From the NCBI GenBank assembly GCA_050258415.1, contig JBLMYS010000355.1:1-19747 (forward strand): a DNA stretch of 19,747 nt, in the 5' to 3' direction. Positions 7,851-15,722 of the stretch are shown one piece after another; position 1 is the first letter of the stretch, and every line of letters begins with the position of its first letter. This DNA is from JAAXKN01 sp050258415. Its GTDB lineage: Bacteria > Bacteroidota > Ignavibacteria > Ignavibacteriales > SURF-24. The position numbers were made by a program, and so were the translations under genes. A model generated the notes under the pieces. That model saw only the letters and a program-made list of their open reading frames with translations, did no database searches and was not told the DNA's origin.

Positions 7851-8768
7851 GTGGGTTTATTAATAGTCGGATCTATTGCACTCGATACAGTTGCAACGCC
7901 TTTTGACAGGATTGATGACGCCCTGGGCGGTTCAGCTGTTTACGTTTCATTAGCGGCCAGCTACTTTAGCGGGCCCGTTTATATGGTTGGTGTTGTAGGA
8001 GAAGATTTTGACAAGGAGCACATAAAGCTGCTTGAGGACCACAATATCGATCTGGAAGGATTGAAAGTTGTAAGCGGTGGAAAAACGTTCCGCTGGTCCG
8101 GTAAATATCATTACGACCTGAACGTGCGCGATACGCTTTTAACCGAGCTGAATGTTTTTGCTACTTTTGACCCCGAAATTCCTGATAAATACAGAAAGTC
8201 TAGGTTCGTTTTGCTTGGCAACATAGATCCTGAACTTCAGCTAAAGGTTTTAGACCAGATGGAGAAGCCCGGTTTTGTCATCTGCGATACGATGAACTTC
8301 TGGATCGAAGGGAAGAAGGCGGAACTTCTGAAGGTATTAAAAAGAGTTGACGTACTTATTATAAACGATTCCGAGGCCAGGCTTCTTGCTCAGGAGCCGA
8401 ATCTGATAAAGGCAGCCCGCATGATCAGAGCCATGGGACCGAAGTACCTGATCATTAAAAAAGGGGAGCACGGAGCCCTTCTTTTTTCGGAAAACACCGT
8501 ATTTTCAGCTCCTGCCTATCCGCTGGAAAATATTTATGACCCGACAGGTGCAGGTGACTCCTTTGCCGGAGGCTTTGTAGGATATCTGCATAAGACACAG
8601 GATATTGGAATTGAAAACCTGAAGCGCGCGGTTGTCTTCGGTAGCGCAATGGCATCCTTCTGCGTCGAAAAATTCTCTACAAAGGGGCTTGAAAACCTGA
8701 CATACCTTCAGGTTCACGACAGGTTCAGAGAATTCCTTAAACTTTCAAGAGTAGATGACGACGACTAA
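7851..8768 (+). CDS. PfkB/ribokinase-family sugar or nucleoside kinase
   Basis: ATP-dependent kinase of the ribokinase fold, 305 residues, normal length. The N-terminal glycine pair of the substrate lid is in DALGGSAVYVSLAA (about 23-36). The second PfkB signature DPTGAGDSFAGGF (230-242) holds the catalytic base Asp236 and the anion hole GAGD. An unusual phrase CDTMNFWIEGK (145-155) occurs where the substrate cleft is lined. The start is GTG at 7851 with AGGGAG seven bases ahead. It heads a three-gene operon and overlaps mtnA by 14 bases. The context suggests the product is a phosphosugar used by the isomerase: 5-methylthioribose, 5-deoxyribose or ribose 1-phosphate are candidates. The substrate is not deducible from sequence. 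Confidence 0.88.
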   Translation: MGLLIVGSIALDTVATPFDRIDDALGGSAVYVSLAASYFSGPVYMVGVVGEDFDKEHIKLLEDHNIDLEGLKVVSGGKTFRWSGKYHYDLNVRDTLLTELNVFATFDPEIPDKYRKSRFVLLGNIDPELQLKVLDQMEKPGFVICDTMNFWIEGKKAELLKVLKRVDVLIINDSEARLLAQEPNLIKAARMIRAMGPKYLIIKKGEHGALLFSENTVFSAPAYPLENIYDPTGAGDSFAGGFVGYLHKTQDIGIENLKRAVVFGSAMASFCVEKFSTKGLENLTYLQVHDRFREFLKLSRVDDDD

Positions 8769-9783
8769 AATAACTAAAACGGACTTCCGGGCTATTGAAT
8801 TTTCAGATGACAGCCTAATCTTTTTAGACCAGACAAAGCTTCCACTTACTGAAGAGTACGTAAAGACTGACGACTACGAAAGAATAGCTCAGGCAATTGA
8901 GCGCCTTGAAGTAAGAGGCGCTCCGGCTATCGGTGTTGCCGCGGCCTACGCGCTGGCTTTAAGTCTAAAAGGGAAGACTGAAAACCTCGGGGAGACCTTT
9001 GAAGTGGCAAGAAAAAGACTTGCCTCAACAAGGCCCACCGCGGTAAACCTCTTCTGGGCGTTAAATGAAGTGAGCGGGGCCTTTGAGTCTTTGAAAAATG
9101 AGCAGGATGTTTATCCCTGCCTTATAAAGAAAGCACGTGAGATCCATGAGGAGGACATTGAAAAGTGTGAGGCTATTGCAAGAAACGGGCTTGAGGTTTT
9201 CAGATTCCCCTCAGTAGTTTTAACTCACTGTAACGCAGGTGCCCTGGCAACCGGGGGCGGCGGTACTGCTGTAAATGTTATCAAGGCAGGTTTTGATAAT
9301 GGTCTTGTGAAATTTGTCTATTCCGATGAAACAAGGCCTTTGTTTCAGGGCTCGAGGCTTACAGCATTTGAGCTCTCGAAGTACAATATCCCATTTGCAA
9401 TGAACACCGATTCAACAGCTGCATTTTTAATGCAACAGAAGAAAATCGATCTGGTTATTGTAGGCGCCGACAGGATTGCTCTTAACGGGGACACAGCCAA
9501 CAAAATAGGGACATATAATTTGGCTGTTCTTTGTTCTTATCATAATATACCTTTTTATATAGCTGCTCCTGAGACCACGATAGACCGTAAGTGTCCCGAT
9601 GGAGGCTCAATAAAGATCGAACTCAGAGGAAAGGGTGAACTGACCTGTTTTAAGGATGCCCGCGTCACTTCAGATGAATATGATGTTTACTCCCCGGCAT
9701 TTGACGTTACACCCTCAGGGCTGATTTCGGGTATAATTACTGATAAAAAGCTTTATAAACCTCCTTACAATTTTAATGTCTGA
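8755..9783 (+). CDS. mtnA: S-methyl-5-thioribose-1-phosphate isomerase (MtnA family)
   Basis: Converts methylthioribose 1-phosphate to methylthioribulose 1-phosphate in methionine salvage. Close relatives act on 5-deoxyribose or ribose phosphates. 342 residues, normal length. RGAPAIGVAAAYA binds phosphate. Catalytic Cys159 is in THCNAGALATGG, and Asp239 is in GADRIALNGDTANKIGTY. These correspond to the Cys160/Asp240 pair I recall for the Bacillus enzyme. DETRPLFQGSRLTAFEL and SPAFDVTPSGLI are also family hallmarks. The ATG lies inside the end of the kinase gene (14-base overlap), and the gene ends eight bases into recO, so all three are probably translated as a coupled set. No other methionine-salvage gene (mtnB, mtnC, mtnD, mtnN, mtnP) is in the window. 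Confidence 0.95.
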   Translation: MTTTKITKTDFRAIEFSDDSLIFLDQTKLPLTEEYVKTDDYERIAQAIERLEVRGAPAIGVAAAYALALSLKGKTENLGETFEVARKRLASTRPTAVNLFWALNEVSGAFESLKNEQDVYPCLIKKAREIHEEDIEKCEAIARNGLEVFRFPSVVLTHCNAGALATGGGGTAVNVIKAGFDNGLVKFVYSDETRPLFQGSRLTAFELSKYNIPFAMNTDSTAAFLMQQKKIDLVIVGADRIALNGDTANKIGTYNLAVLCSYHNIPFYIAAPETTIDRKCPDGGSIKIELRGKGELTCFKDARVTSDEYDVYSPAFDVTPSGLISGIITDKKLYKPPYNFNV

Positions 9784-10516
9784 AATAATAAAAACTGAAG
9801 CGGTAGTTCTCAGCAAGATGAACTACCGCGAAAGTAGTACAATTGCCACTTTTTACACGAAGGACCTGGGCAAGATTTCAGGTATCATCAAGGGTGCACG
9901 GCAGCCAAAGTCACCCGTAGGTCACAAGATAGATTCATTTAACCACCTTCAGATCGTTCTTTACAAAAAGGCCGGTCGTGAAATACACCTTGTAAGCCAG
10001 GCCGAACTCATCTCATATTACCCAAGGATAAAAGAAGACCTCTCAAAGCTTAAGTATGCCTCGGCAGCCCTCGAGCTGGTACTTGCCATGACAGTTGAAG
10101 AAGAGGCAAATGAGAGGCTTTTCCGCGGATTGGTTAGAATCCTAAACCTCTTTGAAACATCCAATAGAAGACCGGGAGTGCTGCTCATCAAGTTCATAGT
10201 TTTTCTCCTGAAAGAAAGCGGTTTTGAAATACAGTTCGAGCGCTGCTCCATATGCGGCAGGCCGATAGGATCAGGAGAGAAAAAGTATTATTTCAATTTT
10301 GAACGGGGAATGATATGTTCTTCATGCAGCCATGAAGTGGCCGGTTCCATGTCACTTTCACCGGAACTTTTTCAATTTATTACTGGTCTAAGTAACATCG
10401 GGGGCGAGGAGAAAATAGATGCCGGGGAAATCGACAAAACGTTGAATTTTCTTGAAAAATATTTAAAATACCACGTTCCTGAATTCAAGGGGATAAAATC
10501 TATTCACTTGTTTTAG
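9776..10516 (+). CDS. recO: DNA repair protein RecO
   Basis: Recombination mediator that works with RecR and RecF to load RecA on SSB-coated single-stranded DNA. 246 residues, normal length. The N-terminal OB fold (about 1-80) opens SEIIKTEAVVLSKMNYRESS and contains IIKGARQPKS. A helical domain follows, with a four-cysteine zinc site, CSIC (157-160) and CSSC (181-184). The ATG overlaps the mtnA stop by eight bases. Its place behind two metabolic genes is operon packing and does not imply shared function. Confidence 0.96.
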   Translation: MSEIIKTEAVVLSKMNYRESSTIATFYTKDLGKISGIIKGARQPKSPVGHKIDSFNHLQIVLYKKAGREIHLVSQAELISYYPRIKEDLSKLKYASAALELVLAMTVEEEANERLFRGLVRILNLFETSNRRPGVLLIKFIVFLLKESGFEIQFERCSICGRPIGSGEKKYYFNFERGMICSSCSHEVAGSMSLSPELFQFITGLSNIGGEEKIDAGEIDKTLNFLEKYLKYHVPEFKGIKSIHLF

Positions 10517-10524
10517 ACACAATA

Positions 10525-10569
10525 TTTTTTGAATATAAAAGTATAGTATAAAACAGGAAAACCAGGAGG
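10525..10569 (+). promoter_or_regulatory. Weak promoter candidate and strong ribosome site of the HtrA gene
   Basis: The 60-base gap after recO is A/T-rich. TATAGT (10542-10547) and TATAAA (10547-10552) are overlapping -10 candidates without a good -35. AGGAGG (10564-10569) is a full Shine-Dalgarno site seven bases before the ATG at 10577, the strongest in the window. Confidence 0.4.
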
Positions 10570-10576
10570 TTTTTAA

Positions 10577-12070
10577 ATGAAGAACAGAAATCTATTCGGT
10601 ACTGTTGCACTAGTTGTTATAGGGGTCATCTTTGGGGCAGTTCTGGTTTCAGGATTCGGCTGGGTAAGACCGGGTTTAGCTGACATAACAATTGGAGCGA
10701 AGAATCCGCCGATAACAGACATTGACGTTAACGCATTCAGCAAAGCATTCATAGAAGTTGCCGACAAGGTAACCCCTTCAATTGTAAAAATCACGGTAGT
10801 TTCAGAGACTAAAGAAAATCCGCACGAGGATCTTCCATTTTTCTTCCCGTTCAAGGATGATGTTCCGAGAAAAGAAATGGGCTCGGGAAGTGGAGTCATA
10901 ATTTCTGATGACGGATATATACTTACAAACAATCACGTAGTTGAAAATGCCACAAAAGTTGACGTGACACTCAACGACAGGCGTGTCTTTGATGCGAAGG
11001 TAGTCGGAACAGACCCTCAGACAGATCTGGCAGTCGTAAAGATTGATGCCTCAGGGCTTCCATCGGCATACCTGGGTAATTCGGATAATGTAAAAGTTGG
11101 GCAGTGGGTAATGGCAATCGGGAACCCTCTTTCTCTGGCTTCCACGGTTACTGCCGGTATTATCAGTGCCAAGGGACGCAACATAGGCATTATTCGCGAT
11201 AATTCAGGAGGCGGAATTGAGGACTTCCTGCAGACAGACGCGGTCATAAACCCGGGCAATAGCGGCGGGGCACTCGTAGATTTGTCTGGCGCTGTAATCG
11301 GAATAAACTCTGCCATTGCTACCTCAGGCATGTCAAACAGCTACATAGGCTACGGCTTTGCTATTCCGATTAATATGGCAAAGAACGTTTCAAAAGAGCT
11401 GATTGCTTCCGGGAAAGTTAACCGCGGCTACATCGGGGTCCAGATTACTCCGGTTGATCCCGACCTGGCCAAGGCAGTAGGCCTTGACAAGGCGCGCGGC
11501 ATTATGGTACAGGCCCTCACCAAAGGTGGAGCTGCCGAGAAGGCGGATGTAAAAGAGCAGGATATCATCCTTAAAATTGACGGACGCGATGTAAATGAGC
11601 CGGGTGAGCTCCAGAGCTACGTTGCCTCCAAGAGCGCAGGCGACAAGGTTACTCTCACACTCTGGCGTGACGGCAAGCAGATCGAGCGCACTGTAACGCT
11701 GAAGTCGAGAGACACCAGCGGCAAGGTTGAACCCGCTTCTGAGGGAAATACTACCACTACTCCAAAGAAGGGACCTGCAAACAGCATGACCTTCGACAGT
11801 ATAGGACTTACCGTAAGGGATATGACTAGTGATGAAAAGGAAGCCTATAAGACAAGTAATGGTGTTATGATACAGGACGTGAAGGATCTCAGCCGTGCAT
11901 TTAATCAGAATCTTGGAAAAGGACTGGTTATTACGCAGGTGGACAAGAAGAACATAAATTCAGTAAGCGATTTTGAAAAGGCAATTAAGGACAAAAAAGG
12001 GCAGGCCGTGCTCATGAAGGTAATTGACGGCCAGGGTAATTCCCGCTATGTCGGCCTTTCAATTCCGTGA
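10577..12070 (+). CDS. Periplasmic DegQ/HtrA serine protease with two PDZ domains
   Basis: Envelope quality-control protease and chaperone. 497 residues. An N-terminal hydrophobic segment (7-26) is a signal peptide or membrane anchor, and no obvious signal-peptidase site follows. The trypsin-like domain (about 55-275) has His120 in NNHVVE, Asp150 in DPQTDLAVV and Ser229 in NPGNSGGAL. PDZ1 (about 283-378) begins with the carboxylate-binding loop GYIGVQI. A Ser/Thr/Pro-rich linker leads to PDZ2 (about 404-495). A strong AGGAGG site precedes the ATG and an intrinsic terminator follows. degP, degQ and mucD-type names cannot be separated by sequence alone, so no symbol is given. Confidence 0.95.
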   Translation: MKNRNLFGTVALVVIGVIFGAVLVSGFGWVRPGLADITIGAKNPPITDIDVNAFSKAFIEVADKVTPSIVKITVVSETKENPHEDLPFFFPFKDDVPRKEMGSGSGVIISDDGYILTNNHVVENATKVDVTLNDRRVFDAKVVGTDPQTDLAVVKIDASGLPSAYLGNSDNVKVGQWVMAIGNPLSLASTVTAGIISAKGRNIGIIRDNSGGGIEDFLQTDAVINPGNSGGALVDLSGAVIGINSAIATSGMSNSYIGYGFAIPINMAKNVSKELIASGKVNRGYIGVQITPVDPDLAKAVGLDKARGIMVQALTKGGAAEKADVKEQDIILKIDGRDVNEPGELQSYVASKSAGDKVTLTLWRDGKQIERTVTLKSRDTSGKVEPASEGNTTTTPKKGPANSMTFDSIGLTVRDMTSDEKEAYKTSNGVMIQDVKDLSRAFNQNLGKGLVITQVDKKNINSVSDFEKAIKDKKGQAVLMKVIDGQGNSRYVGLSIP

Positions 12071-12092
12071 AAATAAATAAAAAAAAGACGAT

Positions 12093-12122
12093 AAAGCGTC
12101 CCAAATATGGGACGCTTTTTTT
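12093..12122 (+). terminator. Rho-independent terminator after the HtrA gene
   Basis: AAAGCGTCCC and GGGACGCTTT (10-base arms, loop AAATAT) end in a run of seven T (12116-12122), 23 bases after the stop codon. This is a textbook intrinsic terminator. It means aroC needs its own promoter within the next 33 bases or overlapping the hairpin. I cannot place that promoter. Confidence 0.93.
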
Positions 12123-12155
12123 ATATTTAAGGGTCACAGAATAAAGGATTTTATA

Positions 12156-13367
12156 ATGATCAGGTTTTTGACTTCGGGCGAATCACACGGTAAAGCCTTA
12201 ACGACAATAGTTGAGGGCTTTCCCTCAAATCTTGAAATTGAAATTGAATACATAAACTACCACCTCAAGCGCCGCATGATGGGCTACGGGCGCGGCGGAC
12301 GCATGAAGATTGAGACAGACGAGGCTGAAATCCTCTCAGGGGTAAGGTTTGGCAAAACTCTGGGAAGTCCTATTGCGCTTATAATAGAGAACAGGGACTG
12401 GAAGAACTGGACTGAGAAGATGTCCTCGGCCAGGACAGAAACTGAAACCGAAAGGATCAGTGTTCCCCGGCCGGGCCATGCTGACCTGGTTGGGACACAG
12501 AAATACCGCTTCAACGACATCCGGAATTCAATTGAGCGCTCGAGTGCAAGGGAGACCGCGGCGAGGGTTGCGGCCTGCTCTGTGGCAAGAAAGTTCCTCG
12601 AGGAATTCGGCATCAAGATCGGGAGCTTTGTTGAAAGCATCGGCGGCATTTTCCCGGAAAATAATTTCAAGGAAAAACTTTTCATGAACGATCTTCCAGA
12701 GGATTTCGATGGCTGGAATCTGTCGTTTCTGGCAGATAAAAGTGAGACGCGTGTTCTGGAGACTGAGCAGGAAGAAAAGATCAAGGCAAGGATACAGGAT
12801 GCGAAGAAAAAAGGGGATACCTTAGGAGGGACTTTTCTGGTTGTCGCCACCGGGGTTCCTTCGGGCCTGGGGAGTTTTGTGCATTACGACAGGAAACTCA
12901 ATGCCGAGCTCTCGCACTCCATAATGTCCATCAACGCAATTAAGGGTCTGGAAATCGGAGACGGGTTCAGGAGCGCAGAAGTCTTTGGTTCCGAATTTCA
13001 CGACGAGATCACATATTCAAAAGATGAACTGGCCAGGAAAACGAACCGTGCCGGGGGAATTGAAGGCGGTGTCTCAACCGGGCTGCCAATAGTTGTAAGA
13101 GGTGCAATGAAGCCAATTGCAACACTGATGTCCCCGATAGGGACGGTGGATCTTGCCACCATGCAGGAGATTGAGGCCCGGCGTGAAAGAAGCGACTTTA
13201 CGGCTGTACCGGCCTGTGCCATTATTGCGGAATCTATGATGGCATGGTCACTGGCAAAATATTTTCTGGAGAAATTCGGCGGGGATTCAATTGAAGAGAC
13301 AAAAGAAAACTATATGAACTTCAAAAGCCGGAATGCGGGCATGACGAAGAAAGATTTTTCAAAATAG
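12156..13367 (+). CDS. aroC: Chorismate synthase
   Basis: Last step of the shikimate pathway: FMN-dependent anti-elimination of phosphate from EPSP to give chorismate. 403 residues, slightly longer than the roughly 360-390 usual for the family because of a polar C-terminal tail. The GESHG signature (8-12) and GYGRGGRM phosphate/FMN region (43-50) are present, as are RPGHADLVG and RNSIERSSARETAARVA. The C-terminal RSDFTAVPACAIIAES block completes the active site. The ATG at 12156 has AAAGGA upstream and lies just past the HtrA terminator. A metallohydrolase follows 15 bases on, probably co-transcribed. No other shikimate genes are in view. Confidence 0.97.
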   Translation: MIRFLTSGESHGKALTTIVEGFPSNLEIEIEYINYHLKRRMMGYGRGGRMKIETDEAEILSGVRFGKTLGSPIALIIENRDWKNWTEKMSSARTETETERISVPRPGHADLVGTQKYRFNDIRNSIERSSARETAARVAACSVARKFLEEFGIKIGSFVESIGGIFPENNFKEKLFMNDLPEDFDGWNLSFLADKSETRVLETEQEEKIKARIQDAKKKGDTLGGTFLVVATGVPSGLGSFVHYDRKLNAELSHSIMSINAIKGLEIGDGFRSAEVFGSEFHDEITYSKDELARKTNRAGGIEGGVSTGLPIVVRGAMKPIATLMSPIGTVDLATMQEIEARRERSDFTAVPACAIIAESMMAWSLAKYFLEKFGGDSIEETKENYMNFKSRNAGMTKKDFSK

Positions 13368-13382
13368 GAAAGTGTATTTATT

Positions 13383-14024
13383 ATGCTTAAGACAGACCAC
13401 TTCATTTTTAATGCTTTTGCAGAGAACACGTATATAGTTTCGGACGATGTTTCAAAAGAATGTATAATTGTTGACCCCGGCTGCAGCAGCTCTTTTGAAA
13501 AAGAAGAGCTTGTGGACTTTCTTGAAACCGGAGGCCTCAGGTTAAAGGCATTTATGAACACACACTGCCACATAGACCATATATTGGGTAACCGCTTCTT
13601 AAAGGATACTTTTAAGGTACCATTTCTGGCGCCCGAAGAGGACCTGTTTATGCTGGAGCTAATGCTTAAGGAGGCGAGGAAATTCGGTTTTGAGATGGAA
13701 CCCTCCCCCTGGCCGGATATACTTATAAAAGAAGACCTCTATTTTGACCTTGGAGGCCGTGAGGTAAAGTTTCTCTTTACTCCCGGTCATTCACCGGGAG
13801 GCTACTGCCTCTACTTTAAGGATGACAACTTCTGCATTACAGGCGACGTTCTTTTCCACGAGGGGATAGGACGGACGGACCTCTGGGGGGGCAATTACGA
13901 CAGCCTGATAGATTCAATTGAAACAAAACTCTTCATGCTGCCTGAGGACACCATAATTTATCCGGGGCACGGGGATAAAAGCACAATAGGGCATGAGAAG
14001 ACAAATAATCCTTTTTTAACGTAA
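13383..14024 (+). CDS. Glyoxalase-II-like metallo-beta-lactamase-fold hydrolase
   Basis: Binuclear metal hydrolase, 213 residues, of the YcbL/glyoxalase II type. Metal ligands are THCHIDH (His61, His63, Asp65, His66), His136 in TPGHSPGG, Asp155 in TGDVLFHEGIGRTD and His196 in YPGHGD. It lacks the long C-terminal substrate-binding domain of classic glyoxalase II, as in the short YcbL type. Likely substrates are S-lactoylglutathione or other thioesters. In organisms without glutathione the true substrate is unknown. It follows aroC by 15 bases with AGGAAAG upstream of the ATG, so it is probably in that operon. A separate promoter starts seven bases after its stop. Confidence 0.88.
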   Translation: MLKTDHFIFNAFAENTYIVSDDVSKECIIVDPGCSSSFEKEELVDFLETGGLRLKAFMNTHCHIDHILGNRFLKDTFKVPFLAPEEDLFMLELMLKEARKFGFEMEPSPWPDILIKEDLYFDLGGREVKFLFTPGHSPGGYCLYFKDDNFCITGDVLFHEGIGRTDLWGGNYDSLIDSIETKLFMLPEDTIIYPGHGDKSTIGHEKTNNPFLT

Positions 14025-14030
14025 ATTTAT

Positions 14031-14059
14031 TTGACATAAAAACCCTGATTCGATATATT
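14031..14059 (+). promoter_or_regulatory. Near-consensus sigma-70 promoter of the ABC unit
   Basis: TTGACA (14031-14036), a 17-base spacer and TATATT (14054-14059). This is the best promoter match in the window. Transcription would start near 14066, leaving a leader of about 38 bases. Confidence 0.75.
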
Positions 14060-14071
14060 CCGACAAAGGAT

Positions 14072-14104
14072 ATGAAGAATTCACAAAACTGGCCGGGGAC
14101 TTAA
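14072..14104 (+). other. Possible 10-codon leader reading frame
   Basis: ATG AAG ... ACT TAA encodes MKNSQNWPGT. Its stop overlaps the permease start as TAATG, an arrangement that allows re-initiation. The ribosome site AGGA is only one base away from the ATG, so translation is doubtful. The permease also has its own GGGG six bases ahead. Confidence 0.2.
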
Positions 14105-14865
14105 TGAGTGAGTACTTTAGAGAAAAAAGAAGCCTCAGGAAATATGCTTTTTTTACAGCATACGTCTTGCTTTACATTATTTTTTTTGAGTTCATAGTCC
14201 CCTCCGGCTGGGTTCTTCCCAAGCCCTCATTGGTCCTCGAAGCAATCCCGTCTTTGCAGGTCCATTACGGGCTCTTGATAAATGTTCTTTATACGGTTTC
14301 CGGGATTTACCTTTCGATGGTGCTTTCCTATGGGGTAGTCTGGCTTCTGAGGGTTCAGCTAATAGGAGCCTTTTTAAGATGGAAAGATTTCCCCGACTCC
14401 ATAAGGCTGTTTAAGTACTTTACGGCCATTTCATTTTTAACAATTTATGTTTACTGGTTCCCGGTTTCAAACCTCTCGGAGATCCTACTGACGTTTTTAA
14501 TATCTTTAATATATCTTCTTAATAATCTCTCCTCTGGGGTTCACACGGTAAACCGTGCCTATATAGAGCCATTCCTCCCCTTAAAAAAAGAAGACTCCTT
14601 CCTTTATAAAAATATTTACTGGAAAAGCCTTAAGCCGGCTTTATTCAATTCACTTGAAAGGCTTAACATCTATCTTTGGACTGTTGTAACATTATTCGAG
14701 TTTGTAAAAGGCTACATGGGTATAGGCAACATTTACCGCCTGGCCCTTTCATTTATGGATCTCTCCGGCCTTTGGGCAGTTTCAATAATCCTGGCAGTAA
14801 TAGTCGCCTTGGGCGGCCTGGTAATCAAACTCTTAAAAAGAAAAGTTATAACCTGGGAGACATAA
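14104..14865 (+). CDS. Divergent ABC-type membrane permease, SsuC/TauC-like
   Basis: Integral membrane protein, 253 residues, with about five or six hydrophobic segments (about 15-33, 57-82, 105-120, 124-142, 188-200, 222-243). The opening VLPKPSLVLEAI matches the LPSPS-type entry of nitrate/sulfonate/taurine permeases. The cytoplasmic coupling loop (about 149-185) is recognisable by position and by LKPALFNSLE, but the EAA motif reads RAY and its conserved glycine is absent. A charged run, PLKKEDSFLYK, sits in that loop. It is followed with no gap by the ATPase gene, and no substrate-binding protein adjoins. The permease family is likely. Whether it transports anything is open. Confidence 0.7.
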   Translation: MSEYFREKRSLRKYAFFTAYVLLYIIFFEFIVPSGWVLPKPSLVLEAIPSLQVHYGLLINVLYTVSGIYLSMVLSYGVVWLLRVQLIGAFLRWKDFPDSIRLFKYFTAISFLTIYVYWFPVSNLSEILLTFLISLIYLLNNLSSGVHTVNRAYIEPFLPLKKEDSFLYKNIYWKSLKPALFNSLERLNIYLWTVVTLFEFVKGYMGIGNIYRLALSFMDLSGLWAVSIILAVIVALGGLVIKLLKRKVITWET

Positions 14866-15633
14866 TTGACAGAGGACAACTTAGTACTAAAGGCAGAAAA
14901 AATATCCAAAACTTTCATTAACCCGGCCGGTGCCTCTTTAAGTATACTCGAGGAGGTAAGCCTGGATGTAAGAAAAGGGGAGCTCGCAACCATACTCGGA
15001 TCCTCCTCAACAGGCAAAAGCACTCTTTTAAGGATTCTTGCCGGGGTGGAAAGTCCTGATGCGGGAACGGTAAGATTTGTGCAGCAGGCAGATTCCGGGG
15101 CAAACCTGGCGCTAATACCGACTGAGGCCTCTTCGCTTCCATGGCTAAGCGTCAGGGATAACGTAAGACTTGGGATAACGGAAAGTATAGCTGAAGAAGA
15201 AGCAATAAGTAAAATTAATCGGGCAATAAACATCGTTGGGCTGGATGGATATGAAAGCCATTTCCCGGCAAACAAAAGTGTAGGCTTCAGGTTCAGGATT
15301 TCCATAGCCCGCGCTCTTGTAATGGATCCAAAGGTAATTTTAATTGATGATGCCTTAAGGGATCTTAGGGCCGGGAGGAAAATTACCTATTACGGGCTTC
15401 TAAGAGAGATTTTAAGCCGCGAAGGGATAAGCATTCTCTACGTTACAAACGACATTACTGAAGCCATGCTTCTCTCAGACAGGATCTTTCTTCTTGGAAG
15501 CAAGCCCGGGCGTATTGTGAAGGAGTTCAATATTGAGAAAACAGGGCTTCCTGCGGCTGCCGATCTAAGGAAAGAGGACAACAACAGAATAAGGCAGGAA
15601 ATTGAATCGATTTTTTATGCGGAACGGCGTTAG
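14866..15633 (+). CDS. Degenerate ABC ATP-binding protein, SsuB/TauB-like
   Basis: Aligns end to end by eye with SsuB-type ATPases (255 residues, normal length), but most catalytic motifs are altered. Walker A reads GSSSTGKST (45-53), with Ser for the conserved fourth-position Gly and the GKST kept. The Q-loop Gln is Thr86 (PTEASSLPW). The LSGG signature is KSVG (137-140). Walker B is VILIDD, keeping Asp161 but with Asp162 for the catalytic Glu. The D-loop Asp is Arg168, and the H-loop His is Asn195 (YVTNDITEA). The protein probably binds nucleotide yet hydrolyses it poorly or not at all. The start is TTG at 14866, directly after the permease stop, with GGGAG six bases ahead. No ATG is available before residue 153. 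There are no stops or frameshifts, so it is not a decayed gene. Confidence 0.85.
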   Translation: MTEDNLVLKAEKISKTFINPAGASLSILEEVSLDVRKGELATILGSSSTGKSTLLRILAGVESPDAGTVRFVQQADSGANLALIPTEASSLPWLSVRDNVRLGITESIAEEEAISKINRAINIVGLDGYESHFPANKSVGFRFRISIARALVMDPKVILIDDALRDLRAGRKITYYGLLREILSREGISILYVTNDITEAMLLSDRIFLLGSKPGRIVKEFNIEKTGLPAAADLRKEDNNRIRQEIESIFYAERR

Positions 15634-15650
15634 TCTTTTTATCCGATAAT

Positions 15651-15680
15651 TTGAGTTTTAGGGCAAAAAAACGGTATTAT
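15651..15680 (+). promoter_or_regulatory. Probable promoter of the carboxyltransferase gene
   Basis: TTGAGT (15651-15656), an 18-base spacer and TATTAT (15675-15680). Just downstream ATATTAATT occurs twice (15679-15687 and 15692-15700), 13 bases apart, overlapping the expected transcription start. This could be an operator or just A/T-rich sequence. Confidence 0.5.
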
Positions 15681-15722
15681 ATTAATTAACCATATTAATT
15701 TACGATAATCCGGAAGAGTGCA

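Noticed and set aside
12284..12850. 188-codon open frame on the minus strand inside aroC
   Set aside because: aroC is intact and convincing. The antisense frame is Ser/Arg-rich and has no family resemblance.
14733..15305. 190-codon open frame on the minus strand across the permease-ATPase junction
   Set aside because: It covers the zero-gap junction of two sense genes and shows no coherent domain.
14866..15633. ATPase as a pseudogene
   Set aside because: The frame is uninterrupted, has its own ribosome site, full length and a conserved fold pattern. The changes are confined to catalytic motifs rather than scattered.
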